The notes under the pieces: model-generated | Databases searched by the model: none | Seen by the model: only the letters and a program-made list of their open reading frames with translations | What the model was told of the DNA's origin: nothing | Shown: positions 14,565 through 22,026 of the stretch, one piece after another | Position numbering within the stretch: position 1 is the first letter of the stretch | Layout: the number at the start of each line of letters is the position of its first letter | Translations under genes and position numbers: made by a program | Origin: Flavobacteriaceae bacterium | GTDB taxonomy: Bacteria > Bacteroidota > Bacteroidia > Flavobacteriales > Flavobacteriaceae | Length of the DNA: 26,007 nt | Direction: 5' to 3' | Assembly (NCBI GenBank): GCA_947458575.1 | Contig: CANHBE010000007.1 | Location: 1 to 26,007, forward strand

Positions 14565-15926
14565 TTGTACGCAATATTAGACATAGAAACGACGGGCGGT
14601 CAATATAATGAAGAAGGCATTACTGAAATTGCCATCTACCGTTTCGATGGTCATGAAATCATTGATCAGTTCATTAGTTTGGTCAATCCTGAAATTCCAA
14701 TTCAACCATTTGTAGTTAAGCTGACAGGCATCAACAACGCTATGTTGCGTTCGGCACCCAAGTTTTTCGAAGTAGCCAAGCGCATCATCGAAATCACACA
14801 AGATGCCATTATTGTGGCTCATAACGCTTCATTTGATTACCGCATCTTACGAACCGAATTTCGTCGACTAGGTTACACTTTTGATTGCAAAACACTATGC
14901 ACGGTCGAATTGGCCAAAGTACTCATGCCAGAGCAACCTTCATACAGTTTAGGCAAATTAGTGCGTTCACTCGGAATTCCTATGGCCGATCGTCACAGAG
15001 CTAGCGGCGATGCCATGGCAACCGTTAAGCTCTTCAAGATGCTTTTGGATAAAGATCTTGAGAAAAAAATTGTGACGGAGATGATTCAAACAGAAATCGT
15101 CAAAGGCATGCCGCCTAAATTATTGGATATCGTTGAGAGTATGCCGTCGCGAACCGGAGTGTATTACATTCACAGAGAAGATGGTTCCATCATCTATATC
15201 GGCAAAAGCAAGAATATCAAGAAAAGAATTAATCAGCATTTTACGGGAACGACACATAAATGCAAGAAAATTCAATTGGAAGTCTTTGCGGTTACTTACG
15301 AAGAAACCGGCAGTGAACTAATCGCGTTGCTCAAAGAAAGCGACGAAATAAAAGTTAACCAGCCCATCTACAATCGATCGCAGCGCAAAAGCATATTCCA
15401 ATGGGCATTGTATGCGGAAAAAGATGAAAACGGTTACCTTAATCTCCGGTTGCAAAAAGCAGATAGCCGAAAAAAAGAAATTACCGCATTTACGACGCTG
15501 CAAGAAGGCAAAAATGCCCTCTTCCGGATAACGGCTCATTACAAACTTTGTCAAAAACTGACTGGACTCTACGACACCAAAAATCAATGTTTCCAATATA
15601 CGATTAACGAGTGTGATGGCGCATGTATTGGCAAGATTTCCGCCGAAGAGTATAACACAAGAGTTCAAGAATTTATCGACAAAAACGTTTTTGAGAATAA
15701 GACGTTGGTCATCATCGACAAAGGCAGAACAATCAACGAACGCTCTGCAGTTCTGATCGAGCACGGCATTTACAAAGGATATGCTTTTTACGATCTCAAC
15801 TATCAGATTCGGAACATCGATATCTTGAAAAACATGATCACGCCTATGAGCAGCAATCGAGATACAAGAACAATTATTCAAAGTCAAATTAGACGAAGCA
15901 AAAGCCTGAAGTTGTTGTATTTTTAG
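14565..15926 (+). CDS. DEDDh exonuclease / GIY-YIG nuclease fusion with UvrC-like cysteines
   Basis: The 453-residue protein joins two nuclease modules. Residues 1 to about 165 are a DnaQ-like 3'-5' exonuclease with Asp6 and Glu8 (LDIETTGG), Asp91 (HNASFDYRIL) and His144/Asp149 (HRASGDA). Residues about 190-275 are a UvrC/Cho-type GIY-YIG domain: GVYYI (198-202), IIYIGKSKNIKKRI with Arg221, and a candidate catalytic Glu251 (TGSELIALLKE). The tail holds Cys329, Cys342, Cys350 and Cys354, spaced x12, x7, x3, followed by IGKISAEEY, as in the UvrC region after its GIY-YIG domain. It lacks UvrBC-contact and HhH regions of full UvrC. The likely role is damage incision plus resection (inference). 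An in-frame TGA at 14553 leaves TTG at 14565 as the only start. Confidence 0.88.
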   Translation: MYAILDIETTGGQYNEEGITEIAIYRFDGHEIIDQFISLVNPEIPIQPFVVKLTGINNAMLRSAPKFFEVAKRIIEITQDAIIVAHNASFDYRILRTEFRRLGYTFDCKTLCTVELAKVLMPEQPSYSLGKLVRSLGIPMADRHRASGDAMATVKLFKMLLDKDLEKKIVTEMIQTEIVKGMPPKLLDIVESMPSRTGVYYIHREDGSIIYIGKSKNIKKRINQHFTGTTHKCKKIQLEVFAVTYEETGSELIALLKESDEIKVNQPIYNRSQRKSIFQWALYAEKDENGYLNLRLQKADSRKKEITAFTTLQEGKNALFRITAHYKLCQKLTGLYDTKNQCFQYTINECDGACIGKISAEEYNTRVQEFIDKNVFENKTLVIIDKGRTINERSAVLIEHGIYKGYAFYDLNYQIRNIDILKNMITPMSSNRDTRTIIQSQIRRSKSLKLLYF

Positions 15927-15941
15927 GGCTTATTTTTTGGA

Positions 15942-16039
15942 AGCTATTTCCCGCTGTTCGTTATATCTTTTTCTAAACTCTTTCATGGTTTGTAACCCTG
16001 AAAGAGTTCAAAAAAAGGATGCCACTGCCATCGGGGCTA
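15942..16039 (-). repeat. Structured intergenic repeat, copy A
   Basis: This 98-bp element is the inverted counterpart of copy B at 17809-17938. On the minus strand it begins TAGCCCCGATGGCAGTGG and ends near GCGGGAAATAGCT. The outer 28 bp differ from copy B at one position and the distal 24 bp at three. The ends can pair (AGC with GCT, CCCG with CGGG, and the T-run with AAAAAGAT). The middle is a hairpin, AACTCTTTCA (15976-15985) with TGAAAGAGTT (15999-16008), extended by GGTT/AACC inside the loop. It lies 15 bp after the nuclease stop and 29 bp before miaA. I recall comparable repeats in other Flavobacterium genomes but could not verify this. Confidence 0.8.
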
Positions 16040-16068
16040 AAAATGGCAGCGGCGTTTAAAAAACAAAT

Positions 16069-17004
16069 ATGAAGTACTTAATCGTCATTGTTGGTCCAAC
16101 CGCAATTGGAAAAACCGCGCTGAGCATTCGTTTGGCAAAGCACTTTCATTGCGAAATACTCTCTTGCGATAGCCGGCAGTTCTTCCGGGAAATGTCGATA
16201 GGCACGGCAGCGCCTACAAACCTAGAGTTGGCAGCAGCACCGCACCATTTTGTTCACAATCGTTCCATAGAAGATCATTACACCGTAGGTGATTTCGAAA
16301 AGGAAGCTACCGCCAAATTACACGAGTTGTTTACCGATCATGATTGGGCTATTTTAGTTGGAGGCTCAGGTTTATATGTAGATGCAGTCTTAAACGGTCT
16401 CGACTATTTTCCCGAGATTGACCCTATTGTAAGAAAACATGTTCTGCAAGAATACACGAAAAGCGGCTTGGATTATCTTCAAGATCAATTGAAGCAACTT
16501 GATCCATCTTTTTATGATAAAATCACAGTTGATAATCCGCAGACTTTGCTTAATCCTCAGCGCATGATGCGATTTATCGAAGTGTGTATTGGAAGCGGAA
16601 AACCCTACTCTACTTTTTTAAACCAAAAGACAACGAAACGACCATTTGTACCTATTATAATCGGACTCGAAGCAGAGCGACAAGTGCTTTATGATCGCAT
16701 CAACAGACGAGTCGATGTCATGGTGACATCAGGACTGCTGGAAGAAGTAAAAAGTTTGCATGATAACAGACATCGCAACGCCTTACAAACGGTTGGTTAT
16801 CGCGAGATTTTTGAATATCTTGATGGGTCGATAACACTCGACCAAGCAATTGAGGAAATCAAGAAAAATACCCGTCGCTTCGCCAAAAGACAATTAACTT
16901 GGTTTAAAAAAAATGAAGATATTAAATGGTTTGATTATCAAACAAATGAAGAGATGATAATTGACTACATTACATCAAGAATTCATGCGAAACAAACCAG
17001 TTAA
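16069..17004 (+). CDS. miaA: tRNA dimethylallyltransferase (MiaA)
   Basis: MiaA adds a dimethylallyl group to N6 of A37 in tRNAs that read codons starting with U. The 311 residues are of normal length. The P-loop is VGPTAIGKT (8-16). Asp34 in SCDSRQFFREMSIGTAAP is the conserved catalytic region, and PHHFVHNRSIEDHYTVGDFEKEA and LVGGSGLYVDAVLNGLD follow. The insert domain and C-terminal QTVGYREIFEYLDG and RRFAKRQLTWFKK are also present. The leader is only 29 bp from repeat copy A and contains a further hairpin. An acyl-ACP thioesterase gene follows after 40 bp. Confidence 0.96.
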   Translation: MKYLIVIVGPTAIGKTALSIRLAKHFHCEILSCDSRQFFREMSIGTAAPTNLELAAAPHHFVHNRSIEDHYTVGDFEKEATAKLHELFTDHDWAILVGGSGLYVDAVLNGLDYFPEIDPIVRKHVLQEYTKSGLDYLQDQLKQLDPSFYDKITVDNPQTLLNPQRMMRFIEVCIGSGKPYSTFLNQKTTKRPFVPIIIGLEAERQVLYDRINRRVDVMVTSGLLEEVKSLHDNRHRNALQTVGYREIFEYLDGSITLDQAIEEIKKNTRRFAKRQLTWFKKNEDIKWFDYQTNEEMIIDYITSRIHAKQTS

Positions 17005-17044
17005 CAAACAAATGCTTCAAGCGAACAAGTAAACTAGATCATCT

Positions 17045-17785
17045 ATGCCAATAGCTTCAGATTTTGAATCGGTTTTCACCATGGATTGGGAAATCAACTT
17101 TATGCAATGCAGTCCAAATGGCTATTTGCGCTACACTGATTTGTGCAATATTTTACAACTAACTGCCGCAGCGCATTCGGAAAAAGGCGGATTCAGTTTT
17201 GTAGATATGCAAGTATATGATCAAGCGTGGGTTCTGAGCCGAATTAGAATCGAAGTAGCGCAGTTGCCAAAGTGGAAAGATGTGATAAGCGTTACAACTT
17301 GGATCAACGCATTGGAGCACTCTAAATCGACTAGAGCCATGGAAGTTTCAATTAATGGAAAAAAGATTATTGGTATTGAAACGTTTTGGGTTGTGTTTAA
17401 TACCAAAACCCGACGCGCCGAGCAGTTGATGGTATCGCACGATCATTGTGAGAAATATCCCGACAGGAAAGCCACTGCTCTACCTTTTTCCAAAATTGAA
17501 ATCAAGGAAAGTAAGTCATTGCTTTTCGAACGTAAAGTAGTGTTGTCCGATTTGGATATTGTTAATCATGTCAACAATGTGAAATATCTTGAATGGTGCC
17601 TTGATATTGCAGATGACCCAAGAATACTGTCGAACCAAATTGCGAGTTTTGAAATGAACTTTCTAAGAGAACTTTCATTGGGAGATGTGGTCGAAGTACA
17701 TGAGCAAATCGATGAAAAGAGTACTGTTTTTACCATCAGTAAATCAGGGAAATCAGTATTTGCTTTATTGGTAAATTGGAAATAG
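17045..17785 (+). CDS. Acyl-ACP thioesterase (FatA/FatB-like)
   Basis: The 246-residue protein has the double hot-dog organisation of PF01643. The N-terminal half has YTMDWEINF-like FTMDWEINFMQCSPNG and AWVLSRIRIEV. The C-terminal half has the motif SDLDIVNHVNNVKYLEWCLD (168-187), which holds the hot-dog active-site asparagine and histidine. Such enzymes release fatty acids from ACP. In a bacterium this may set chain length or supply free acids, but the physiological role is unclear. The gene follows miaA by 40 bp and is probably cotranscribed with it. Repeat copy B lies 23 bp beyond its stop. Confidence 0.88.
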   Translation: MPIASDFESVFTMDWEINFMQCSPNGYLRYTDLCNILQLTAAAHSEKGGFSFVDMQVYDQAWVLSRIRIEVAQLPKWKDVISVTTWINALEHSKSTRAMEVSINGKKIIGIETFWVVFNTKTRRAEQLMVSHDHCEKYPDRKATALPFSKIEIKESKSLLFERKVVLSDLDIVNHVNNVKYLEWCLDIADDPRILSNQIASFEMNFLRELSLGDVVEVHEQIDEKSTVFTISKSGKSVFALLVNWK

Positions 17786-17808
17786 TTTCGGAATAAACCA
17801 GCAGAACC

Positions 17809-17938
17809 TAGCCCCGGTGGCAGTGGCATCCTTTTTATGCTGAACTCGTTTCAGTATCTCGGCATAACTCGTTTACCATTTGAAGATCCTGAAACGAGTT
17901 CAGGATAAAAAGATAGAACGAACGACGGGATTATGCTA
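17809..17938 (+). repeat. Structured intergenic repeat, copy B
   Basis: This 130-bp element begins TAGCCCCGGTGGCAGTGG and ends GACGGGATTATGCTA. Ends pair as TAGC/GCTA and CCCG/CGGG, and ATCCTTTTT can pair with AAAAAGAT. The central stem is a perfect 14 bp, TGAACTCGTTTCAG (17841-17854) with CTGAAACGAGTTCA (17889-17902). Compared with copy A, each arm has one extra base (G in the left, C in the right), so pairing is kept. The 34-nt loop contains a partial copy of the left arm (AACTCGTTTACCA), and the right arm region also holds ATCCTGAA/TTCAGGAT. It separates the thioesterase from the convergent response regulator gene. Confidence 0.8.
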
Positions 17939-17939
17939 C

Positions 17940-17969
17940 AAAAAAAAGCTCCGATCTCTCAGAGCTTTT
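17940..17969 (-). terminator. Rho-independent terminator of the response regulator gene
   Basis: On the minus strand AAAAGCTC and GAGCTTTT form an 8-bp stem with a 10-nt loop, followed by more T residues. It starts 4 nt after the response regulator stop. Confidence 0.75.
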
Positions 17970-17973
17970 AGCT

Positions 17974-18690
17974 TTAGCTTGCCATTTTGTTTTTGACTAC
18001 CAATCGGAATCCTTCGCCGTGGATGTTAAGAATTTCTACATCTTCGTCTAATTTTAGGTACTTTCTCAACTTGGCTATGTACACATCCATACTTCGCGAG
18101 GTAAAGTAATTGTCATCTCGCCAAATCTTCGTGAGTGCCAGCTCTCTCGGCATGAGGTCATTTTCATATAAAGCGAGCATTTTAAGAAGTTCGTTTTCTT
18201 TTGGAGACAACTTTATTGGTTCTTCATTTTTGTAGGTCAAAAAACGCAATTTTGAGTTTAGGTGGAAATTTCCAATTTGAAACTCAAATTTAATTTGTTC
18301 CGGTTTTACTTCTGTTGACTTTCTTTGCATGATTGCTTTGATTTTCATCAAGAGCACTTCAGAGTCGAATGGCTTATTGAGATAATCGTCTGCTCCCACT
18401 TTGTAACCTTTTAAGACGTCTTCTTTCATGGACTTAGCGGTCAGGAAAATGATTGGCACTTCTTTATTCTTTTCGCGAATTTCCTTAGCTAGTGTATAGC
18501 CATCTTTATAGGGCATCATGACGTCGAGAATGCATAAATCGTAAGTATCTTTCTTGAATTTTTCAAAACCTTCCATGCCATTCTTGGCTAATGTGACATC
18601 GAAGTCATTTAGCACAAGATAATCTTTTAGAATAGCGCCAAAATTTTGGTCGTCTTCTACTAAGAGGATTTTTTTGTTTTCTGTTTCCAT
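17974..18690 (-). CDS. rprY: OmpR/PhoB-family response regulator (RprY-like)
   Basis: The 238-residue protein has a receiver domain (about 6-123) with acidic Asp13/Asp14, phosphoacceptor Asp56 (CILDVMMP), Thr84 and Lys106 (LNKPF). A winged-helix DNA-binding domain follows at about 135-232, with KLSPKENELLKMLALYENDL and SRSMDVYIAKLRKYL. It is the second gene of a two-component pair: the kinase gene ends 16 bp upstream, so kinase and regulator are cotranscribed. The resemblance is to Bacteroidota RprY, but the genes it controls are not known from sequence. Confidence 0.92.
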   Translation of the reverse strand: METENKKILLVEDDQNFGAILKDYLVLNDFDVTLAKNGMEGFEKFKKDTYDLCILDVMMPYKDGYTLAKEIREKNKEVPIIFLTAKSMKEDVLKGYKVGADDYLNKPFDSEVLLMKIKAIMQRKSTEVKPEQIKFEFQIGNFHLNSKLRFLTYKNEEPIKLSPKENELLKMLALYENDLMPRELALTKIWRDDNYFTSRSMDVYIAKLRKYLKLDEDVEILNIHGEGFRLVVKNKMAS

Positions 18691-18706
18691 TTCAGTATAG
18701 TTTAGT

Positions 18707-20290
18707 TTAGTTGATTAATGGTAATTTGATGATAAAAGTGCTACCTTTTCCTTTTTCACTTTCGACAAAAATCTGACCGTTATGGTCATCAATTATTCTC
18801 TTTACGTAGGCCAGACCTAGTCCGTGCCCTTTTACATTGTGAACATCTCCGGTATGTTCGCGATAAAACTTTTCAAAAATTCTTTTTTGAGCTACTTTGC
18901 TCATTCCTATTCCGTGATCTTTTACTTTGATAAGAACGAAATCTTTTAGGTTTTCAGTATACACATCAATAATCGGTGCTTCTGTTGAATACTTTATTGC
19001 ATTATCGAGTACATTGACTATTACGTTTGTAAAGTGCATATCGTTTAGTAACACGGTCGTTCTGTTGGCCTCAAAGTGTTTGGTAATAGTACCATTTCGA
19101 TCTTCGATAATCAGATTTACATGTTCGATGGCATCTTCAATGATGTCGTGAATATTATTGGACTCTTTAGCAATATCAAGTTCTTTCTTTTCGAGCTTTG
19201 AAATTCTCAATACGTTTTCCACTTGAGCATGCATTCTTTTATTCTCATCACGAATCATTTGCAAATAGCGATGTACTTTCTCTCTATCTTCAATCACTTT
19301 TGGATTCTTGATCGCATCGAGTGCTAGATTTATTGTTGCAATCGGCGTTTTAAATTCGTGGGTCATGTTGTTTATAAAATCAGTCTTTATTTCTGAAATT
19401 TGACGTTGACGGATCAATTGGCTCAGAGCACTAGAATAAGCTACGATGATGACAAGCGTAAATATTATTGACAGTAAGGAAATTCCAACCAATTCAGAGA
19501 AAAGAAACTTTTCTTTAAAAGGAAATCCAACCAAGAGCTTGTACTTATCATTACCTTCATTATCTGTAAATACGGGAATTGCGTACATCTCATCTTTATC
19601 GAACACGAAATTATCAGATTGAATTTTTGTTGCAAGTCCATTGCTGTATATGCTAAATTCAAAAGGAGTCTTTACGTCATATTGTTCCAACTCCTCCTTG
19701 AGAATCTTTTGAAGATGTTCTTTAGAGATCCTTTCCTGCAGTGGTTTAGCAGCAGCTATGTCTTTAAAGAATATTTCAAACTGCGCGTTGTCGAGAATAT
19801 CTAGCTTTCCGGATTTCTTAATTTTAATATCCGCATTTACTTTGTTATCAACACCTGATTGATCTATTTCTCTATTTCCAAAAACCTCAGTTGTTCTTTT
19901 TGAAGTAAAGTTTTTGAGTTTTACACTATCGAGTTTTTTATCAAAGAACGAAGATGAAATGTTATAGTCTTCTGAGATGATATTATTTGAGTATATAATG
20001 GTCTCATTAGTTCGCGAATTTCTTTGATAATAGCCGAACTCTAAGAAGTCGCTTTTTTGGGGTTCTTTACCAATGCTATCTTTTATCTTCTTGTATTTGT
20101 CGATAAAACTGTAAGCTTCTTCCTTTTCTAATTTCTCGGCAACATTTCCCATTACTTGTTTCACATGAAACCGGAATTGTTCTTCGTTGTTTTTGAAAGA
20201 CGTATTGAACCAATAAACTTGAACCAGAATAATACCGATTAGAGACAAACTCATCAACAATACGAGTAACCGGAAAAATAACTTATTCAT
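18707..20290 (-). CDS. rprX: Membrane sensor histidine kinase (RprX-like)
   Basis: The 527-residue kinase has a first transmembrane helix at about 6-28, a periplasmic sensor region of roughly 235 residues that I do not recognise, and a second helix at about 266-288. There is no clear HAMP domain. The HisKA site is NNMTHEFKTPIATINL with His311. The ATPase boxes are N (NVIVNVLDNAIKYS, about 422-435), G1 (DHGIGMS), F (FEKFYR) and G2 (GHGLGLAYVK). It autophosphorylates and passes phosphate to the RprY-like protein encoded 16 bp downstream. A -7 box ends 5 nt before the ATG, suggesting a leaderless message. Confidence 0.92.
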   Translation of the reverse strand: MNKLFFRLLVLLMSLSLIGIILVQVYWFNTSFKNNEEQFRFHVKQVMGNVAEKLEKEEAYSFIDKYKKIKDSIGKEPQKSDFLEFGYYQRNSRTNETIIYSNNIISEDYNISSSFFDKKLDSVKLKNFTSKRTTEVFGNREIDQSGVDNKVNADIKIKKSGKLDILDNAQFEIFFKDIAAAKPLQERISKEHLQKILKEELEQYDVKTPFEFSIYSNGLATKIQSDNFVFDKDEMYAIPVFTDNEGNDKYKLLVGFPFKEKFLFSELVGISLLSIIFTLVIIVAYSSALSQLIRQRQISEIKTDFINNMTHEFKTPIATINLALDAIKNPKVIEDREKVHRYLQMIRDENKRMHAQVENVLRISKLEKKELDIAKESNNIHDIIEDAIEHVNLIIEDRNGTITKHFEANRTTVLLNDMHFTNVIVNVLDNAIKYSTEAPIIDVYTENLKDFVLIKVKDHGIGMSKVAQKRIFEKFYREHTGDVHNVKGHGLGLAYVKRIIDDHNGQIFVESEKGKGSTFIIKLPLIN

Positions 20291-20295
20291 CTTGT

Positions 20296-20303
20296 CAAAA
20301 TTA
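20296..20303 (-). promoter_or_regulatory. -7 promoter element of the kinase-regulator operon
   Basis: The minus strand reads TAATTTTG, an exact TAnnTTTG match, with 5 nt to the kinase ATG. If used, transcription would begin at or next to the start codon. The 71-bp gap to coaE leaves room for an independent promoter. Confidence 0.4.
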
Positions 20304-20361
20304 ACTTTTTAACATTTACACGATAAATACATTAACCAAAGATTAACATCAAATGCGAATA

Positions 20362-20946
20362 TTATTGATTTTGTAATTTTTTAAGAATTTCATCAACCTG
20401 ATGGTAACTTTTTGAAAGGTCAATATTCTCAATTACAAATTCACTTTTTGCTATTCTCATCTCGTCGCTCCACTGGTTGTTCATTCGTGAAATGACCTCC
20501 TGCTTTGTCGTATGATCTCTTGCTAAAACTCTTGAAATTCTCTCATCAATTGGAGAAATCACGCTAATGACATAATCACAATCTGAATTACTACCACTTT
20601 CAAAAAGTATAGCTGCTTCCTTTACTACAATAGGTTCTTTATTGTTTGCCTTCAGCCACGTTTTGAAATGCTGATGGACTTCAGGATGAATGATTGAATT
20701 CAGCGCTTCCAACTTCCTCTTATCATTGAATACTAACTCAGCGAGTTTTGCTTTACTAAGTAGTTGATTTTCGAAAATTGTTTCACCAAATGTGTTTTTT
20801 ATTTTCTCAATTACTTTTGGTGTATTCAGCAGGTTCTTAGCCTCTTCATCTGCAATATATACCGGTATTCCCTTTGACCGGATATATTTAGCAATTGTAG
20901 ATTTGCCACTTCCTATACCTCCTGTTAATCCGATTACCTTAGTCAT
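20362..20946 (-). CDS. coaE: Dephospho-CoA kinase
   Basis: CoaE phosphorylates dephospho-CoA at the ribose 3'-OH, the last step of coenzyme A synthesis. The 194-residue protein has the P-loop GLTGGIGSGKST (6-17), the conserved SKGIPVYIADEEAK, IIHPEVH and VVKEAAILFESG, and a lid region near RVLARDHTTKQEVISRM. It overlaps the preceding glycosyltransferase gene by 4 bp (ATGA), so translation is likely coupled. The two proteins have no obvious functional link. Confidence 0.95.
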   Translation of the reverse strand: MTKVIGLTGGIGSGKSTIAKYIRSKGIPVYIADEEAKNLLNTPKVIEKIKNTFGETIFENQLLSKAKLAELVFNDKRKLEALNSIIHPEVHQHFKTWLKANNKEPIVVKEAAILFESGSNSDCDYVISVISPIDERISRVLARDHTTKQEVISRMNNQWSDEMRIAKSEFVIENIDLSKSYHQVDEILKKLQNQ

Positions 20947-21941
20947 TTCTTAAAAAATAATTCAGGAAATGCCTCCTGTGGTTCTACCTTTTTGATTCTG
21001 ATTTTAAAAAACGAAAGCAGAAAACCATGTCCATAACTCCTGAATTGAATCCATGTTGCGACAATAGACAAAAAGCCAATCACTATACTTCTATTTTGAA
21101 TTGATGAAATCAGAAAAATCAAAAAGAAATAGAGACAATACAGTTTAAAGATAAAATCTTGTACAAAAAATAAGAGTCCAATCGAAACGTAAAAACCAAT
21201 CAAAAAAACAGAAGGAAAAAAAAAGGTGATTTTTTGATAATGAGGATGCCAAGAATCAAGAATTGGCCTTGCTTTTCCGAATTTATTTGCTTGTAGCGCA
21301 AATTTATCCCAGTCTATTCTCCTTTTATGATACACATAGGCGTCAGATATCAATTTCGATTTAAATCCCAATTCCCACAGTCGAATAGTTAAATCCGGGT
21401 CTTCACCGGGATGAATATTAGAAAAGCCGCCCGAAGTTTGGAACGCTTTTCTAGATAATCCCATATTGAAGCTTCTTGGCTGAAATTTATTCAATTTTTC
21501 ACTTCCGCCTCTAATACCGCCTGTAGTTAGGAACGATGTCATAGAGAAATTAATTGCTTTCTGGATATCTGAAAATGATTGTAACGCTTGATCTGGTCCA
21601 CCAAAAAAATCGACATAATTCGTATTCAATGATTGTGCAACATTCGATAGGTAATGCTCGGGTATAATGCAATCGGAGTCAAAAATAATAAAGTAATCGC
21701 CTTTGGCTTTTTGCATGCCGTAATTCCTAGAATCGCCGGGACCTGTATTTTCTTTATAGAAGTAAGAAATTGCAAGTCTATCCTTATAGCGCATAGCAAC
21801 TTCTTCCGACTTGACTGTTGAACCATCTTCAATTATTATTATCTCAAAATCTTGGGAATAGTCTTGTCGGACAATACTCGCCAAAAACTCATCTATTTCA
21901 GCAGGACGATTGTAGACCGGAATAACGATTGAAAAATACAT
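20943..21941 (-). CDS. Family 2 glycosyltransferase with C-terminal membrane helices
   Basis: I start this gene at ATG 21941 (332 residues, MYFSIVIPVYNRPAEIDEFL). A longer frame opening at 21989 would cross a promoter -7 box at 21957-21964. The GT-A domain shows IPVYNRP, IIIIEDGST, RNYGMQKAKGDYFIIFDSDC with the DSD metal site, a GGPDQA segment and the acidic acceptor-site motif PGEDPDLTIRLWELG. After about residue 235 come three or more hydrophobic helices, so the enzyme is anchored in the inner membrane. It probably adds a sugar to a lipid-linked or surface glycan; the sugar is unknown. Confidence 0.88.
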   Translation of the reverse strand: MYFSIVIPVYNRPAEIDEFLASIVRQDYSQDFEIIIIEDGSTVKSEEVAMRYKDRLAISYFYKENTGPGDSRNYGMQKAKGDYFIIFDSDCIIPEHYLSNVAQSLNTNYVDFFGGPDQALQSFSDIQKAINFSMTSFLTTGGIRGGSEKLNKFQPRSFNMGLSRKAFQTSGGFSNIHPGEDPDLTIRLWELGFKSKLISDAYVYHKRRIDWDKFALQANKFGKARPILDSWHPHYQKITFFFPSVFLIGFYVSIGLLFFVQDFIFKLYCLYFFLIFLISSIQNRSIVIGFLSIVATWIQFRSYGHGFLLSFFKIRIKKVEPQEAFPELFFKK

Positions 21942-21956
21942 CACATAAAGTTTTAA

Positions 21957-21964
21957 CAAAGATA
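21957..21964 (-). promoter_or_regulatory. -7 promoter element of the glycosyltransferase-coaE operon
   Basis: The minus strand reads TATCTTTG, an exact consensus match, 15 nt before the chosen ATG. It follows directly after the terminator of the upstream gene, as expected for a new transcription unit. Confidence 0.6.
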
Positions 21965-21972
21965 AACTATAT

Positions 21973-22006
21973 AAAAAAACAAAAGCCACCTGATTGGTGG
22001 CTTTTG
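21973..22006 (-). terminator. Rho-independent terminator of the 926-residue repeat protein gene
   Basis: An 11-bp perfect stem CAAAAGCCACC / GGTGGCTTTTG with a 5-nt loop is followed by seven T residues on the minus strand. It lies 20 nt after the stop codon. Confidence 0.9.
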
Positions 22007-22026
22007 AATTAATAATAGTGGCAATA

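Noticed and set aside
15318..15887. A 189-codon open frame on the minus strand inside the nuclease fusion gene
   Set aside because: It lies wholly antisense to a gene with strong family motifs, has no recognisable domain, and no start signal; it is a shadow of codon usage.
15942..17938. The two repeats plus miaA and thioesterase gene as a composite transposon
   Set aside because: There is no transposase, no target-site duplication at the element borders, and the enclosed genes are ordinary chromosomal genes.
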